From Arthrobacter sp. ISL-95 (GTDB lineage: Bacteria > Actinomycetota > Actinomycetes > Actinomycetales > Micrococcaceae): 64,000 nucleotides of DNA. Shown piece after piece: positions 47,596-58,482 of this stretch (the stretch's first letter is position 1; each line of letters opens with the position of its first letter). The DNA is taken from the NCBI RefSeq assembly GCF_018613695.1, contig NZ_JAGGPR010000001.1, positions 162,313-226,312 of the forward strand, written 5' to 3'. The translations under genes and the position numbers were made by a program. The notes under the pieces were generated by a model. The model worked only from the letters and a program-made list of their open reading frames with translations, had not been told where the DNA came from and made no database searches.

Positions 47596-47638
47596 AAGCT
47601 ATTTGAAGCTGGGCCATCCTCGCCGCGGAGTTCCGTGG
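47580..47638 (+). promoter_or_regulatory. leuA attenuator region
   Basis: CCGCGGCGAGG (47580-47590), inside the leader reading frame, pairs perfectly with CCTCGCCGCGG (47618-47628). The right arm can alternatively form a small hairpin, CCGCGG with CCGTGG (47623-47628 with 47633-47638), which excludes the long stem. A ribosome stalled on the Leu codons at 47566-47574 would cover the first arm. No T-run is present before leuA, so the end effect may be Rho-dependent or translational. Confidence 0.6.
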
Positions 47639-47661
47639 TGTCCGGCTAAGCTTTCACTTAG

Positions 47662-49425
<1,764 letters not shown>

Positions 49426-49432
49426 GCATGCG

Positions 49433-49466
49433 CCGTGTGGTGACGGGAAATACCGTCACCACACGG
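49433..49466 (+). terminator. Hairpin after leuA
   Basis: CCGTGTGGTGACGG pairs with CCGTCACCACACGG around a six-base loop, a perfect 14-bp stem eight bases after the leuA stop. No T-run follows. It separates leuA from recO. Confidence 0.65.
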
Positions 49467-49495
49467 TCCGGCGAACACTGCCGGACCTTGGCATA

Positions 49496-50263
49496 GTGCG
49501 AAGATTAGTTGTGGCCAATCCGTCGTTTGCAGCTCGGTCCTATCGGGACGATGCCGTGGTGCTCCGCACCCACAAGTTGGGCGAGGCCGATCGAATCATT
49601 ACGTTGCTGACCAAGCACCATGGCCAGGTTCGTGCTGTTGCCAAGGGCATCCGTAGGACCAGCAGCCGCTTCGGAGCCCGCCTGGAGCCTTTTATGGTGG
49701 CGGACCTGCAACTTGTCCAAGGCCGTACCCTGGACATTGTTACCCAGGCCGTGGCTAAGGGCGCGTATGGAAGCAGCATCGCCGCCGATTACGGGCGCTT
49801 TACCGTGGCCGCAGCCATGACGGAGACTGCCGAGAAGCTTACGGACGCAGATACTGAATCAGGGACCGCCCATTACAATCTGCTGGTTGGTGCGTTGGCT
49901 GCCCTGAGCCGTTCGGACCATCCGCCGGAACTCATTCTCGATTCTTACCTATTGCGGGCGTTGGCCACCGGTGGCTGGGCGCCGAGCTTCACCGATTGTG
50001 CACGTTGTGGGCGTCCTGGTCCTCACACAGCATTTGCCGCCCCCGTGGGCGGGATGGTGTGCAGCGACTGCAGGCCCCCGGGTTCTCCGGCTCCGGCGCC
50101 GGAGACTGTGGTACTGCTCGGTGCCTTGCTGACTGGTACCTGGAGCGTGGCCGATGCTTCAGACCCGCGGCACAGGCGGGAGGCAGCCGGCTTGGTGGCA
50201 AGCTACCTTCAATGGCATCTTGAACGGGCCTTGAAATCACTCAAACACGTGGAGCGAAGCTGA
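49496..50263 (+). CDS. recO: DNA repair protein RecO
   Basis: RecO (255 residues) anneals DNA and loads RecA in the RecF pathway. The N-terminal OB fold includes [23 protein letters not shown] and [24 protein letters not shown]. The C-terminal zinc-binding motif is [25 protein letters not shown]. Two GTG starts (49496 and 49511) are possible and neither has a clear ribosome-binding site; I list the longer. uppS begins two bases after it. Confidence 0.92.
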   Translation: MRRLVVANPSFAARSYRDDAVVLRTHKLGEADRIITLLTKHHGQVRAVAKGIRRTSSRFGARLEPFMVADLQLVQGRTLDIVTQAVAKGAYGSSIAADYGRFTVAAAMTETAEKLTDADTESGTAHYNLLVGALAALSRSDHPPELILDSYLLRALATGGWAPSFTDCARCGRPGPHTAFAAPVGGMVCSDCRPPGSPAPAPETVVLLGALLTGTWSVADASDPRHRREAAGLVASYLQWHLERALKSLKHVERS

Positions 50264-50265
50264 CA

Positions 50266-51090
50266 GTGGTACTTGGAAAGAAAAGCAAAACGACCGTGGC
50301 AAGGACGTCTCCTGTAATTGCCCCTTACGGACATCCTTCCGGGGTTGTGCCGCCGAGCATCCCCAGCGAGTTCATCCCTCAGCACGTGGCCATAGTCATG
50401 GATGGCAACGGGCGGTGGGCGAATCAGCGTGGCCTCCCGAGGATAGAGGGGCACAAAGCAGGGGAGCCCGCACTCCTGGATGTCATGGCCGGGGCAATTG
50501 AACTCGGAATCAAGTACGTCAGCGTTTATGCGTTCTCCACCGAGAACTGGCGCCGGTCGCCCGAGGAAGTTCGATTCCTCATGGGATTTAACAAGGATGT
50601 ACTACGCCGCCAGCGCAACCAACTGGATGAGTGGGGCGTCCGCATCCGCTGGGCTGGGCGCCGCCCGCGGCTTTGGGGTTCGGTGATCAGGGAGTTGGAA
50701 GAGGCCGAGGACTATACCCGCGCCAATGACACCTGCACCTTGACCATGTGTGTTAATTACGGTGGCCGCGCAGAAATCGCCGACGCCGTTTCAGCAATCG
50801 CACACGACGTCGCCGCCGGCCGCTTGAAACCGGGATCGGTGTCAGAGAAGACAATCCAGAAGTATCTGGATGAGCCGGACCTCCCTGATGTGGATCTCTT
50901 TCTCCGCAGCTCGGGAGAGCAGCGGTTGTCCAACTTCCTGCTATGGCAATCGGCCTACGCGGAGTTCGTCTTTATGGACACCTTGTGGCCGGACGTGGAC
51001 AGGCGGACCCTTTGGGACGCCGTCGAGATTTATGCGAAACGCGACCGTCGCTATGGCGGGGCCGTAGACGCAGCGCCCGCTACGAACTAA
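50266..51090 (+). CDS. uppS: Isoprenyl transferase (polyprenyl diphosphate synthase)
   Basis: This cis-prenyltransferase of 274 residues makes the polyprenyl diphosphate carrier for cell-wall synthesis. The catalytic start [23 protein letters not shown], the ENWRR segment and the [25 protein letters not shown] signature are all intact. About 40 residues precede the catalytic core. It is cotranscribed with recO. Confidence 0.94.
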   Translation: MVLGKKSKTTVARTSPVIAPYGHPSGVVPPSIPSEFIPQHVAIVMDGNGRWANQRGLPRIEGHKAGEPALLDVMAGAIELGIKYVSVYAFSTENWRRSPEEVRFLMGFNKDVLRRQRNQLDEWGVRIRWAGRRPRLWGSVIRELEEAEDYTRANDTCTLTMCVNYGGRAEIADAVSAIAHDVAAGRLKPGSVSEKTIQKYLDEPDLPDVDLFLRSSGEQRLSNFLLWQSAYAEFVFMDTLWPDVDRRTLWDAVEIYAKRDRRYGGAVDAAPATN

Positions 51091-51121
51091 CACGCCAGCC
51101 AAATAGCACGCGCTTGTTAAA

Positions 51122-52195
51122 TCAGTAGGGATATGCCGCCAGCCACACGGCCACGTCACGGTATGCCTGTTGACGGACGGTGCGCCTTGAGAGGAATACG
51201 TCGTGCAGGGCGCCGGGGTAGCGGAACACCGCTGTCCGACGAGCGAGGCCGAGTGCCCTCCGTGAGGTTTCCTCGACGTCGATCACCGCATCGGCGCGCA
51301 TAAGGTCCGCAGTCCATTCGGCTTGGATCCGCGTCCTACCGGACAGGAGCACCAACACGGGGGCGTCAATGTTGAGCTTGTGTTCTACTGCCGCGTGGCC
51401 CGCCAGAACTGCTTTTGTCCATCCGGCCCGGATGGGAAACGAAGCCCGCGGCCGCCACACGGGATCCAGGATCCATTCGCCATGTCCCTCATTGCTGACG
51501 CTTTCCCAGTACGCAGGCATTTCCGGGAATCTGAAGGGGCGCTTTGGATCGGTCCGGGCAAAAGGTTCCACCAGATGCATGGCGATGCTTCGGACCAGAC
51601 TGCTTCCCTGGAGTTCAAGCCAGGGCGAATTCAGGACGAGTGTGCCCACCCTGCCGGGATTGCGGTCGGCCCATAGGGCCGCGATCAACCCGCCCAGGGA
51701 ATGGGCGAGCAAGTGGATGGTGGGCGGGGTAGCGTTGCCGGTTCTTAGAGCAACGTCCCGTTCTATTTCACGTAAGGCCGCGGCGAGGTCTTCGTCGTAA
51801 ACGCCGAGATCCGACGTGTATCCGGGCGTCTGTCCCGGCAACAGGCTGCGGCCGAACTTCCGCAGGTCCAGAGCATAGAAGTGAAAGCCCGAAGCCGTCA
51901 GGTACTCTGCCAGTTCGGTCTGCAGGAAGTAGTCCGCCCAGCCGTGCAAATAGAGAACTACTCTCGGAGCTCCACCGGGGTCAGCCGGTGTGCGGCGGCG
52001 TTTGCGTTTGGTAAAGGACCCCAGGAAGTCCAGCATGCTCTGCGGGGACGGGTGGGCCGCCGGCGGTGCATACCTGATGAGGGTCGCTTTGACCGGTCCC
52101 TCTTCATCGGCTTTCATGGGCAGGTCCATGCACTCGTAGCCGTGGCCCAGAACGTCGGGTTGCCACAGTGAAACCGACTCCTCCGTGGTGGTCAT
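51122..52195 (-). CDS. Alpha/beta hydrolase, paralogue A
   Basis: This 357-residue hydrolase resembles serine aminopeptidase S33/monoglyceride lipase proteins. The nucleophile elbow reads LLAHSLGGLIAALWADRNP near residue 167, with Ala in place of the first Gly of the usual GxSxG. The C-terminal catalytic His is in PGALHDVFLS. A linker rich in Arg/Lys lies near residue 65. It overlaps its paralogue upstream by four bases (ATGA) and is cotranscribed with it. Substrate unknown. Confidence 0.82.
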   Translation of the reverse strand: MTTTEESVSLWQPDVLGHGYECMDLPMKADEEGPVKATLIRYAPPAAHPSPQSMLDFLGSFTKRKRRRTPADPGGAPRVVLYLHGWADYFLQTELAEYLTASGFHFYALDLRKFGRSLLPGQTPGYTSDLGVYDEDLAAALREIERDVALRTGNATPPTIHLLAHSLGGLIAALWADRNPGRVGTLVLNSPWLELQGSSLVRSIAMHLVEPFARTDPKRPFRFPEMPAYWESVSNEGHGEWILDPVWRPRASFPIRAGWTKAVLAGHAAVEHKLNIDAPVLVLLSGRTRIQAEWTADLMRADAVIDVEETSRRALGLARRTAVFRYPGALHDVFLSRRTVRQQAYRDVAVWLAAYPY

Positions 52196-53217
52196 GTGTC
52201 TCCTTCCCGCCGATGCTCCGGCTTGTTGGTATCCATGAATCCTCTAACCCACCGGGCGAGCCGTGCGTAAGCGTCTTTCCGCACGGCAGGTGCCGAAAGA
52301 AAGACGTCGTGGAGGGCTCCATCAATGCGTTCCAAGGTAACCGTCCGCCCTAAAGCCATGGCCCGCAGGGCGATGACGCCCACATCCAGCACGGCATCCG
52401 AACGGCGCATCGACTCCCGCCACACCATGCCGTTTGCACTGGTGGTGGAGGTCAGCACAAGGACCGGCATTTCCAGCTTCAAACCCCGGGCCACCTGTGA
52501 ATGGCCGGCGAAGACTGCACTTAGCCAGCCTGCGCGGACCGGGAACGCCAACGGAGGCCGATAGTTCTCATTTAGGGTCCATTCCCCTTCGGCGGTGCTG
52601 CTGATACTTCGGAAGTAGAAGCCGCGTTCCGGCAACCTCAAGACAGTTTCGGGGCGGAGCTTTGCAAGAGGGGACACCATGGCTTGCGCGGCGCGCCGCA
52701 CCAGTGAACTGCCGTGCATCTCCAACCACGGGCTGTCCAGAATCAGGTATTGGACAAGCTCCGGATGACGGCTGGCCCATAGCGCGGCCACCAATCCTCC
52801 GGTTGAATGGCCCATCAGGGTCAGGCTCCCGCTGGGGGAGGCAGTACGATCTCCGTGAATAATGTGGATGGCATTTTCAATCTCGGCGTCGTAGTCGGTC
52901 AGGTTGGCTACATAGCCGCCCGGCATGTCAGCCTGGAGGCTTCGGCCGTGGTTGTGCATGTCCAGCGCGTAAAAGTCGTAGCCTTGGTCTGCCCAGAAAC
53001 CGGCCAGCTCGGTGTTGAAGAAGTAGTCACTCCAACCGTGAAGGAAAAGTACGGCGCCGTAGCTCTTGGGCGGTGACTGGCCGTCGTCGTTGGACTGGCT
53101 CTCAGGCTGGACCCTGTGCCGGACCAAGGTGGCATGCCGGATCACGCCATCGAGGCCTGTGGCGTCAAGGCCGCAGGATTGGAAGTCGGTTCCCAATATG
53201 TCAGCGGTCCATTCCAT
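52192..53217 (-). CDS. Alpha/beta hydrolase, paralogue B
   Basis: This 341-residue hydrolase is clearly related to its downstream neighbour: they share the LYLHGWADYF/LFLHGWSDYF segment, the SPWLE-x-GSSLVR motif and the GALHDVFLS end. It keeps the normal elbow GHSTGG near residue 136. The pair probably arose by tandem duplication. It begins nine bases after the FAD oxidoreductase gene, so the three are likely one operon. Substrate unknown. Confidence 0.83.
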   Translation of the reverse strand: MEWTADILGTDFQSCGLDATGLDGVIRHATLVRHRVQPESQSNDDGQSPPKSYGAVLFLHGWSDYFFNTELAGFWADQGYDFYALDMHNHGRSLQADMPGGYVANLTDYDAEIENAIHIIHGDRTASPSGSLTLMGHSTGGLVAALWASRHPELVQYLILDSPWLEMHGSSLVRRAAQAMVSPLAKLRPETVLRLPERGFYFRSISSTAEGEWTLNENYRPPLAFPVRAGWLSAVFAGHSQVARGLKLEMPVLVLTSTTSANGMVWRESMRRSDAVLDVGVIALRAMALGRTVTLERIDGALHDVFLSAPAVRKDAYARLARWVRGFMDTNKPEHRREGDT

Positions 53218-53226
53218 GGCTTCAGC

Positions 53227-54909
53227 TTAGACACTGGCGGCTGCGTGCCGGCCCGCAGCCCTGCCGGTGAAGAGGCAACCTCCCAGGAATGTCCCTTCCA
53301 ACGCCCGGTACCCGTGGATACCTCCGCCTCCAAAGCCGGCTGCTTCACCGCCAGCATAGAGGCCCGGGACGGCCACGCCATTGCCATCCAGCACCCGTGA
53401 GTGCAGATCCGTGGCGATTCCGCCCAAGCTCTTCCTCGTCAACACGGAAAGGCGGATGGCCATCAGGGGTCCATGATCCGGGTCGGTCAACCGGTGCGGG
53501 GGAGCCACCCGCATGAGCTTGTCCGTAGCGAATCGACGCGCCGCCCTGATGGCGGCCAGTTGGGGGTCCTTGCCCAGGCCACTGGCAACCTGGCTGTCCC
53601 GTGCACGTATCACTGCCTCAAGTACAGAGGCTTCAATCAAGGAGGTTCCGGCGAGCTGGTTCATGCGCACTGCAAGACCTGCAGGCGTTGACGCCTGGAG
53701 AAAGTCAACCCCCCTATCCATGAAACGTTGTATGGGCGCGTCCGCTGTGGGCCGAAGTCGTGATGCGAGCAGCCCTACATCCTTACCCGTAAGATCCGGG
53801 TTCTGCTCGGACCCGGAAAGGGCCAGTTCCTTCAGGGCAATGGTGCGGTTGAGGACAAACCACGAGTACCCGTGTCCCGTCCCCACGATGTGCCGAAGTG
53901 CTCCCTGCGAGTCAAAGCCCGGGAAGAGCGGGGCGGGCAGCTGTCGGCCTTCCGCGTCCAGCCAAAGCGAGGAAGGCCCGGGCAGGATCCGGATGCCGTG
54001 GTTGGGCCACACGGGATCGTAGTTGTGGATTCCTTCGGGGTAGTGCCACATCCGGCCGCCGTTGATCAGGGAAGCGCCGGCTGACTCTACGGCGGATAGG
54101 AATTCGCCGTCAACTGACGCCGGTACTCCGCTGAGCATATAGTCGGGTGCAGTGTTCCCCGGCCATTGTCTGCGCACTGTTGCGTGGTTACCACCGATGC
54201 CGCCGGTGGTCACCACCACTGCGTCTGCCCTTGCCTCAAAGCTCCCGACGGCGGTGCGCCCGGACGCCTGGCCCCTCACCGCCGTCGAGCCTTCCAGTAT
54301 CTCGCCTGAAATACCGGTGACATTGCCCGCAGTTGTGGTCAAAGACGATGCCCGGTGCCTGAAGTAGAGGCTGACCCTGCCGGAACCGATGCCTTCGCGC
54401 ACCTTGGCGAGGAACGGTTCCACAAGCGCAGGACCGGTTCCCCACGTGACGTGAAATCGGGGCACGGTGTTGCCGTGGCCTTGCGGTCCATAGCCACCGC
54501 GTTCAGCCCATTGCACCAGAGGAAAGATGCCAACGCCCAGGCTCCGCAGCCATGCCCGCTTTTCGCCCGCGGCGAAGTGGACATAGGCCTCCGCCCACTC
54601 CCGGGCATTGTGATCCCACGATCGATCAAATGCTGCCGAAGCGAGCCAATCGGACAGGGCGAGCTCAGCGTTGTCCTTCACGCCCAATCGCCGTTGTTCC
54701 GGCGTGTTGACCATAAAAAGGCCGCCGAAGGACCAGTGGGCCTGACCGCCAACAGATGCCTCCGGCTCTTGGTCCAGGACAGCCACCGTCTTGCCCGCGG
54801 CGTACGCTGTGGCTGCGGCAACAAGTCCGGACAAGCCCGCACCGATCACCAGGATGTCGGCAGTGATCTTGTGGTTCCCATGATCTGCGTCACGATTTTC
54901 CAGCGGCAT
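53227..54909 (-). CDS. FAD-dependent oxidoreductase of the KstD/fumarate reductase-like family
   Basis: This 560-residue flavoprotein has an N-terminal Rossmann motif VIGAGLSGLVAAATAYAAG with the ADP-binding Asp/Glu (AVLDQEPEASVGGQA). The C-terminal FAD-binding segment is GLYAGGEAAGFGGGGIHGYRALEGTF. The middle part is the substrate-capping domain of the 3-ketosteroid dehydrogenase/fumarate reductase group, and it ends as a typical FAD-binding dehydrogenase. The substrate is not evident; a KstD activity should not be assumed. It is divergent from pyrD and heads the two hydrolases. Confidence 0.85.
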   Translation of the reverse strand: MPLENRDADHGNHKITADILVIGAGLSGLVAAATAYAAGKTVAVLDQEPEASVGGQAHWSFGGLFMVNTPEQRRLGVKDNAELALSDWLASAAFDRSWDHNAREWAEAYVHFAAGEKRAWLRSLGVGIFPLVQWAERGGYGPQGHGNTVPRFHVTWGTGPALVEPFLAKVREGIGSGRVSLYFRHRASSLTTTAGNVTGISGEILEGSTAVRGQASGRTAVGSFEARADAVVVTTGGIGGNHATVRRQWPGNTAPDYMLSGVPASVDGEFLSAVESAGASLINGGRMWHYPEGIHNYDPVWPNHGIRILPGPSSLWLDAEGRQLPAPLFPGFDSQGALRHIVGTGHGYSWFVLNRTIALKELALSGSEQNPDLTGKDVGLLASRLRPTADAPIQRFMDRGVDFLQASTPAGLAVRMNQLAGTSLIEASVLEAVIRARDSQVASGLGKDPQLAAIRAARRFATDKLMRVAPPHRLTDPDHGPLMAIRLSVLTRKSLGGIATDLHSRVLDGNGVAVPGLYAGGEAAGFGGGGIHGYRALEGTFLGGCLFTGRAAGRHAAASV

Positions 54910-54977
54910 GCCTACATGCTAGCGGCAGGACAGGTCACGGGTTTGGTGAGTGGTGAGTAAGCGGGAAAACTAGGACC

Positions 54978-56057
54978 ATGCGTGTTTACCCCACATTCTT
55001 CAAGTTGGCCTTCTCCTGGATGGATGCCGAGAAGGCCCACAAGATCGGCTTCCAAGGAATCCGGGCTGCTCACAGTTCCGGCGTCGGGAGGATTCTTGCC
55101 AGGATCACCACCCCTGACGCTTCCCTTCGCACAGAGGCGCTGGGGCTTACGTTTCCCTCCCCGTTCGGCCTGGCGGCAGGCTTCGATAAGGAGGGCCACG
55201 GCATCGAAGCCTTGTCCGAGCTTGGCTTCGGGCACATAGAAGTGGGGACTATCACCGGCCAGGCACAGCCTGGCAATGAAAAGCCGCGTCTGTTCCGCTT
55301 GATTGAGGACAAAGCGGTCATCAACCGCATGGGATTCAACAACGACGGGGCCGCAGCAGTGGCGCCAAGACTCAAGTCAGCACGGGCTGCTTTGCGGCGG
55401 CGGCACCCGGACGTGCGGCCGATTATCGGAGTCAACATCGGCAAAACCAAGCTGGTTGAGCTCGACGACGCTACCGAGGATTACCTGATGAGTGCCCGTA
55501 GCCTGGCGCCTGCGGCTGACTATCTGGTGGTCAACGTGAGCTCTCCCAATACCCCGGGGCTGCGATTGCTGCAGAACGTGGAAACTCTTCGTCCCCTCCT
55601 GCGGGCTGTTGGCGACGCTGCCGACGAAGCCGCCGGACGGCACATCCCCCTGCTGGTCAAGATTGCTCCTGACCTCTCAGATGAGGATATCGACGACGTC
55701 GCCCGGCTTGCGCTGGACCTGAGACTTGACGGAATCATAGCCACCAACACCACCGTTTCCCGCGACGGGCTCCTCTCAAACGCCGCGAAAGTAGAGTCTC
55801 TTGGCGCTGGCGGCTTGTCGGGCGCGCCCCTCAAGCAGCGATCCTTGGACGTGTTGCGCAGGCTCAAGGGCTCGGTAGGGGACCAGCTTGTACTCATTGC
55901 GGTGGGTGGTGTTGCCACCCCGAAGGATGTTCAGGACCGCCTGGACGCCGGGGCAACGTTGGTGCAGGGCTACACAGCTTTCCTCTACGAGGGCCCTTTC
56001 TGGGCTTCGCGGATCAATAAGGGCCTTGTGAAACTTCGTCGGCGGGCAGCCCGCTGA
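54978..56057 (+). CDS. pyrD: Dihydroorotate dehydrogenase (quinone)
   Basis: The class 2 membrane-associated flavoenzyme (359 residues) oxidises dihydroorotate to orotate with electrons to the quinone pool. The N-terminal helical membrane-binding segment LAFSWMDAEKAHKIGF is followed by FGLAAGFDKEGHGIEALSELGF, the catalytic Ser region NVSSPNTPGLRLLQ and the FMN motifs VAVGGVATPKDVQDRLDAGA-like. It is far from the pyr operon at the window start, as in other actinobacteria. Confidence 0.95.
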   Translation: MRVYPTFFKLAFSWMDAEKAHKIGFQGIRAAHSSGVGRILARITTPDASLRTEALGLTFPSPFGLAAGFDKEGHGIEALSELGFGHIEVGTITGQAQPGNEKPRLFRLIEDKAVINRMGFNNDGAAAVAPRLKSARAALRRRHPDVRPIIGVNIGKTKLVELDDATEDYLMSARSLAPAADYLVVNVSSPNTPGLRLLQNVETLRPLLRAVGDAADEAAGRHIPLLVKIAPDLSDEDIDDVARLALDLRLDGIIATNTTVSRDGLLSNAAKVESLGAGGLSGAPLKQRSLDVLRRLKGSVGDQLVLIAVGGVATPKDVQDRLDAGATLVQGYTAFLYEGPFWASRINKGLVKLRRRAAR

Positions 56058-56103
56058 GGGTGGCCGGATGAGTGGTGCCCCTTTTCGGAACAGCCCGGAA
56101 CAG

Positions 56104-56137
56104 AGAAGACCCCGGACCATTGGTCCGGGGTCTTCTT
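56104..56137. terminator. Terminator between pyrD and the DUF3043 gene
   Basis: AGAAGACCCCGGACC pairs with GGTCCGGGGTCTTCT around a three-base loop (ATT), a 15-bp stem followed by TTGATTCTT. It separates convergent genes and can serve both strands. Confidence 0.85.
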
Positions 56138-56157
56138 GATTCTTCAGTGTGTGAAGC

Positions 56158-56751
56158 CTAAGCGGGGTACTGTCCGCGCTTTACCTGAGGCTTGGGAAGG
56201 CGGAGCTTGCGGAACTGAAGGGCGCGCATGCAGCCGTACCAGATTGAGCCGCGCTCCACTTCGCCGAATTTCTCCGTAAGGCGCTTCCGAAGTTTGCGGG
56301 AGAGGATGAAGACGTCCACGAAGACGGCAAGGAACATGATCCAGAAGCCAATAAGGACGTAGCTGATGCCTGCGCTGGTGGGCGGAATGATCAACGAGAC
56401 CACCACGAACAGCAATGCTCCGAACATGAGGTATTCACCCAGGCTGAACCGTGCGTCGACGTAGTCACGCGTGTACCGCTTCTGGGGACCCTTGTCCCGG
56501 AGGGGAAGGAACTTCTCATCTCCAGTATCCAAGGCCTGCCGCATTTTCTGCCGCTGATCTTGGATGGCCACCCTTTCCGCTGCCTTTGAGGCCTTACGGT
56601 CGGTGGGAACCAACGGGCGCTTGCGGGCCGCTTCCTGGTCCTTCCGCTTGGGCGTTGGTGCGCCCTTTCCTGCACCGGACTCCGGTGCGATGGCGTAGGC
56701 CTGATCTACTACTGATTGAGCGCTGGGCTCTTCCTTTTTGCGTCCGAACAC
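56158..56751 (-). CDS. DUF3043 membrane protein
   Basis: This 197-residue protein has a charged N-terminal region (FGRKKEEPSAQSVVDQAYAI onward), two adjacent transmembrane helices (about residues 110-160, YLMFGALLFVVVSLIIPP and GISYVLIGFWIMFLAVFVDVFI) and a basic C-terminus. It belongs to the actinobacterial DUF3043 family of unknown role. I place the start at GTG 56751, which has GAGGGG upstream; the frame is open much further but would then run deep into the divergent dipeptidase gene. Confidence 0.8.
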   Translation of the reverse strand: MFGRKKEEPSAQSVVDQAYAIAPESGAGKGAPTPKRKDQEAARKRPLVPTDRKASKAAERVAIQDQRQKMRQALDTGDEKFLPLRDKGPQKRYTRDYVDARFSLGEYLMFGALLFVVVSLIIPPTSAGISYVLIGFWIMFLAVFVDVFILSRKLRKRLTEKFGEVERGSIWYGCMRALQFRKLRLPKPQVKRGQYPA

Positions 56752-56884
56752 CCATACAGAATACCCCTCAAGAAGGTGGTGCACGTTACGTGTCCGGTTG
56801 CCGGCGCCCTTTGACTTGCGTGAAGCCCGCTGTTCCGGCTGTGCCTGCATCGGAGGGAGAATCCCCGGCGGTAAAGTGTGGCCC

Positions 56885-58318
56885 ATGACTTCAGCACATG
56901 CGGAGATCCCGCAGAACAAGCAAGGACACTCCGGCTCCACCCCCGTCGAGGCACTGACCACGGCGGTCAACGAATCCTTTGAGGCCACTCTCGCGTCACT
57001 GGAAGACCTGGTGGCTATTCCCGGGATTGCGTGGGCAAGCTTCGATCCGAAGGAACTGGATCGAAGTGCCGACGCCGTTGCCGCCTTAGTTAAGGAAGCC
57101 GGCATGGAGGACGTCCGGATTCTTCGCTGCGACAAGGCCGACGGAACGCCCGGTGGTCCTGCCGTCGTCGCGCGCCGACCTGCCGCCGAGGGCAAACCGA
57201 CCATCCTGCTCTACGCGCACCATGACGTTCAGCCCCCCGGGGACCGGAGCCTGTGGAACTCGGAACCCTTTGTCGCCGAAGAGCGGAATGGCCGGTTGTA
57301 CGGCCGGGGTGCCGCCGACGACAAAGCCGGCATCATGGCCCACCTTGCCGCTTACAGTGCCGTGACCGAGGTCCTTGGGGAGGACTTCGGGCTTGGTGTG
57401 ACCTTCTTCTTCGAAGGCGAGGAAGAAGCGGGGTCGCCGACTTTCCGGACCTTCCTTGAGGAGCATCAGGAACTTCTCCGGGCCGATGTAATCGTTGTTG
57501 CCGACTCCAGCAACTGGAAGGTGGGCGTGCCGGCCCTCACCACCAGCCTTCGTGGCCTGGTGGATGGAACTTTCGAAGTACACGTCCTGGAACATGCGGT
57601 TCATTCGGGCATGTTCGGGGGGCCTGTGCTCGATGCCCCTACCCTATTGTCACGGCTCATCGCCACCCTTCACGACGACGCCGGCAACGTGGCCGTGGCC
57701 GGCCTTGTTGGTCGGGACGACGTGGCGGTGGATCTCACCGAGGCGGATTACCGCGCCGATGCATCAGTGCTCGACGGCGTGAGGCTGGCCGGCAGCGGAA
57801 CGATCGCCTCGCGTTTGTGGACCAAGCCTGCACTCTCCATCATTGGAATGGATGTCCCGGCCGTAGACGTCGCATCCAACACGCTTATACCGGCTGCCCG
57901 CGCAAAGTTCAGCATGAGGTTGGCGCCGGGCCAGGATCCTGAAGCCGCAATGGCTGCCCTGAAACAGCACATTGAGTCACATGCGCCTTTCGGTGCAAAG
58001 GTGACGTTTACTCCGGGGGAGAGGGGCAACGCCTTCTCCACGGATACAACTTCCGCCGCAGCCCGGGTTGCGCTGTGGGCGCTGGGGGAATCGTGGGGCG
58101 TCAAGCCGGTGGAAATGGGAATAGGCGGCTCCATTCCCTTCATTGCTGATCTCTTGGAAATGTATCCGGATGTCCAGATCCTGGTTACGGGAGTGGAGGA
58201 TCCCGACTCACGCGCGCATAGCGCCAACGAATCCTTGCACATCGGAGACTTCCGGCACGCGGTCCTGGCCGAGTCCCTGATGCTGGCCCGGCTCAACACC
58301 GACGGCTTGGCCGGGTAA
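56885..58318 (+). CDS. M20 family dipeptidase
   Basis: This 477-residue zinc-dependent peptidase has the first metal ligands in LLYAHHDVQPPGDRSLW and GRGAADDKAGIMAHLAAY. The catalytic Glu pair is in FFEGEEEAGSPTF, and the dimerisation domain follows. Family members cleave dipeptides or deacetylate acylated amino acids. The start is ATG 56885; a GTG three codons upstream (56876) is an alternative. It is divergent from the DUF3043 gene, with about 130 bases between them. Confidence 0.9.
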   Translation: MTSAHAEIPQNKQGHSGSTPVEALTTAVNESFEATLASLEDLVAIPGIAWASFDPKELDRSADAVAALVKEAGMEDVRILRCDKADGTPGGPAVVARRPAAEGKPTILLYAHHDVQPPGDRSLWNSEPFVAEERNGRLYGRGAADDKAGIMAHLAAYSAVTEVLGEDFGLGVTFFFEGEEEAGSPTFRTFLEEHQELLRADVIVVADSSNWKVGVPALTTSLRGLVDGTFEVHVLEHAVHSGMFGGPVLDAPTLLSRLIATLHDDAGNVAVAGLVGRDDVAVDLTEADYRADASVLDGVRLAGSGTIASRLWTKPALSIIGMDVPAVDVASNTLIPAARAKFSMRLAPGQDPEAAMAALKQHIESHAPFGAKVTFTPGERGNAFSTDTTSAAARVALWALGESWGVKPVEMGIGGSIPFIADLLEMYPDVQILVTGVEDPDSRAHSANESLHIGDFRHAVLAESLMLARLNTDGLAG

Positions 58319-58482
58319 ACTCCCACGGCGCGCCGGGAACAACCCAATGCTGTCTGTGGTTACGTCAGGAGTTACAGCTAAGCGTCTGCGCGACGTAGCA
58401 TTAGCTATAACCCGTACGTAATTGGGTAAGGGCAGGCAGCGTTCCGGCGCCGCCGCCAAGAGCTTCATAAGAAGGTAGGCCA

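Noticed and set aside
53227..54909. A firm 3-ketosteroid dehydrogenase call
   Set aside because: Only the FAD-binding family signatures are clear; no steroid catabolic genes are nearby.
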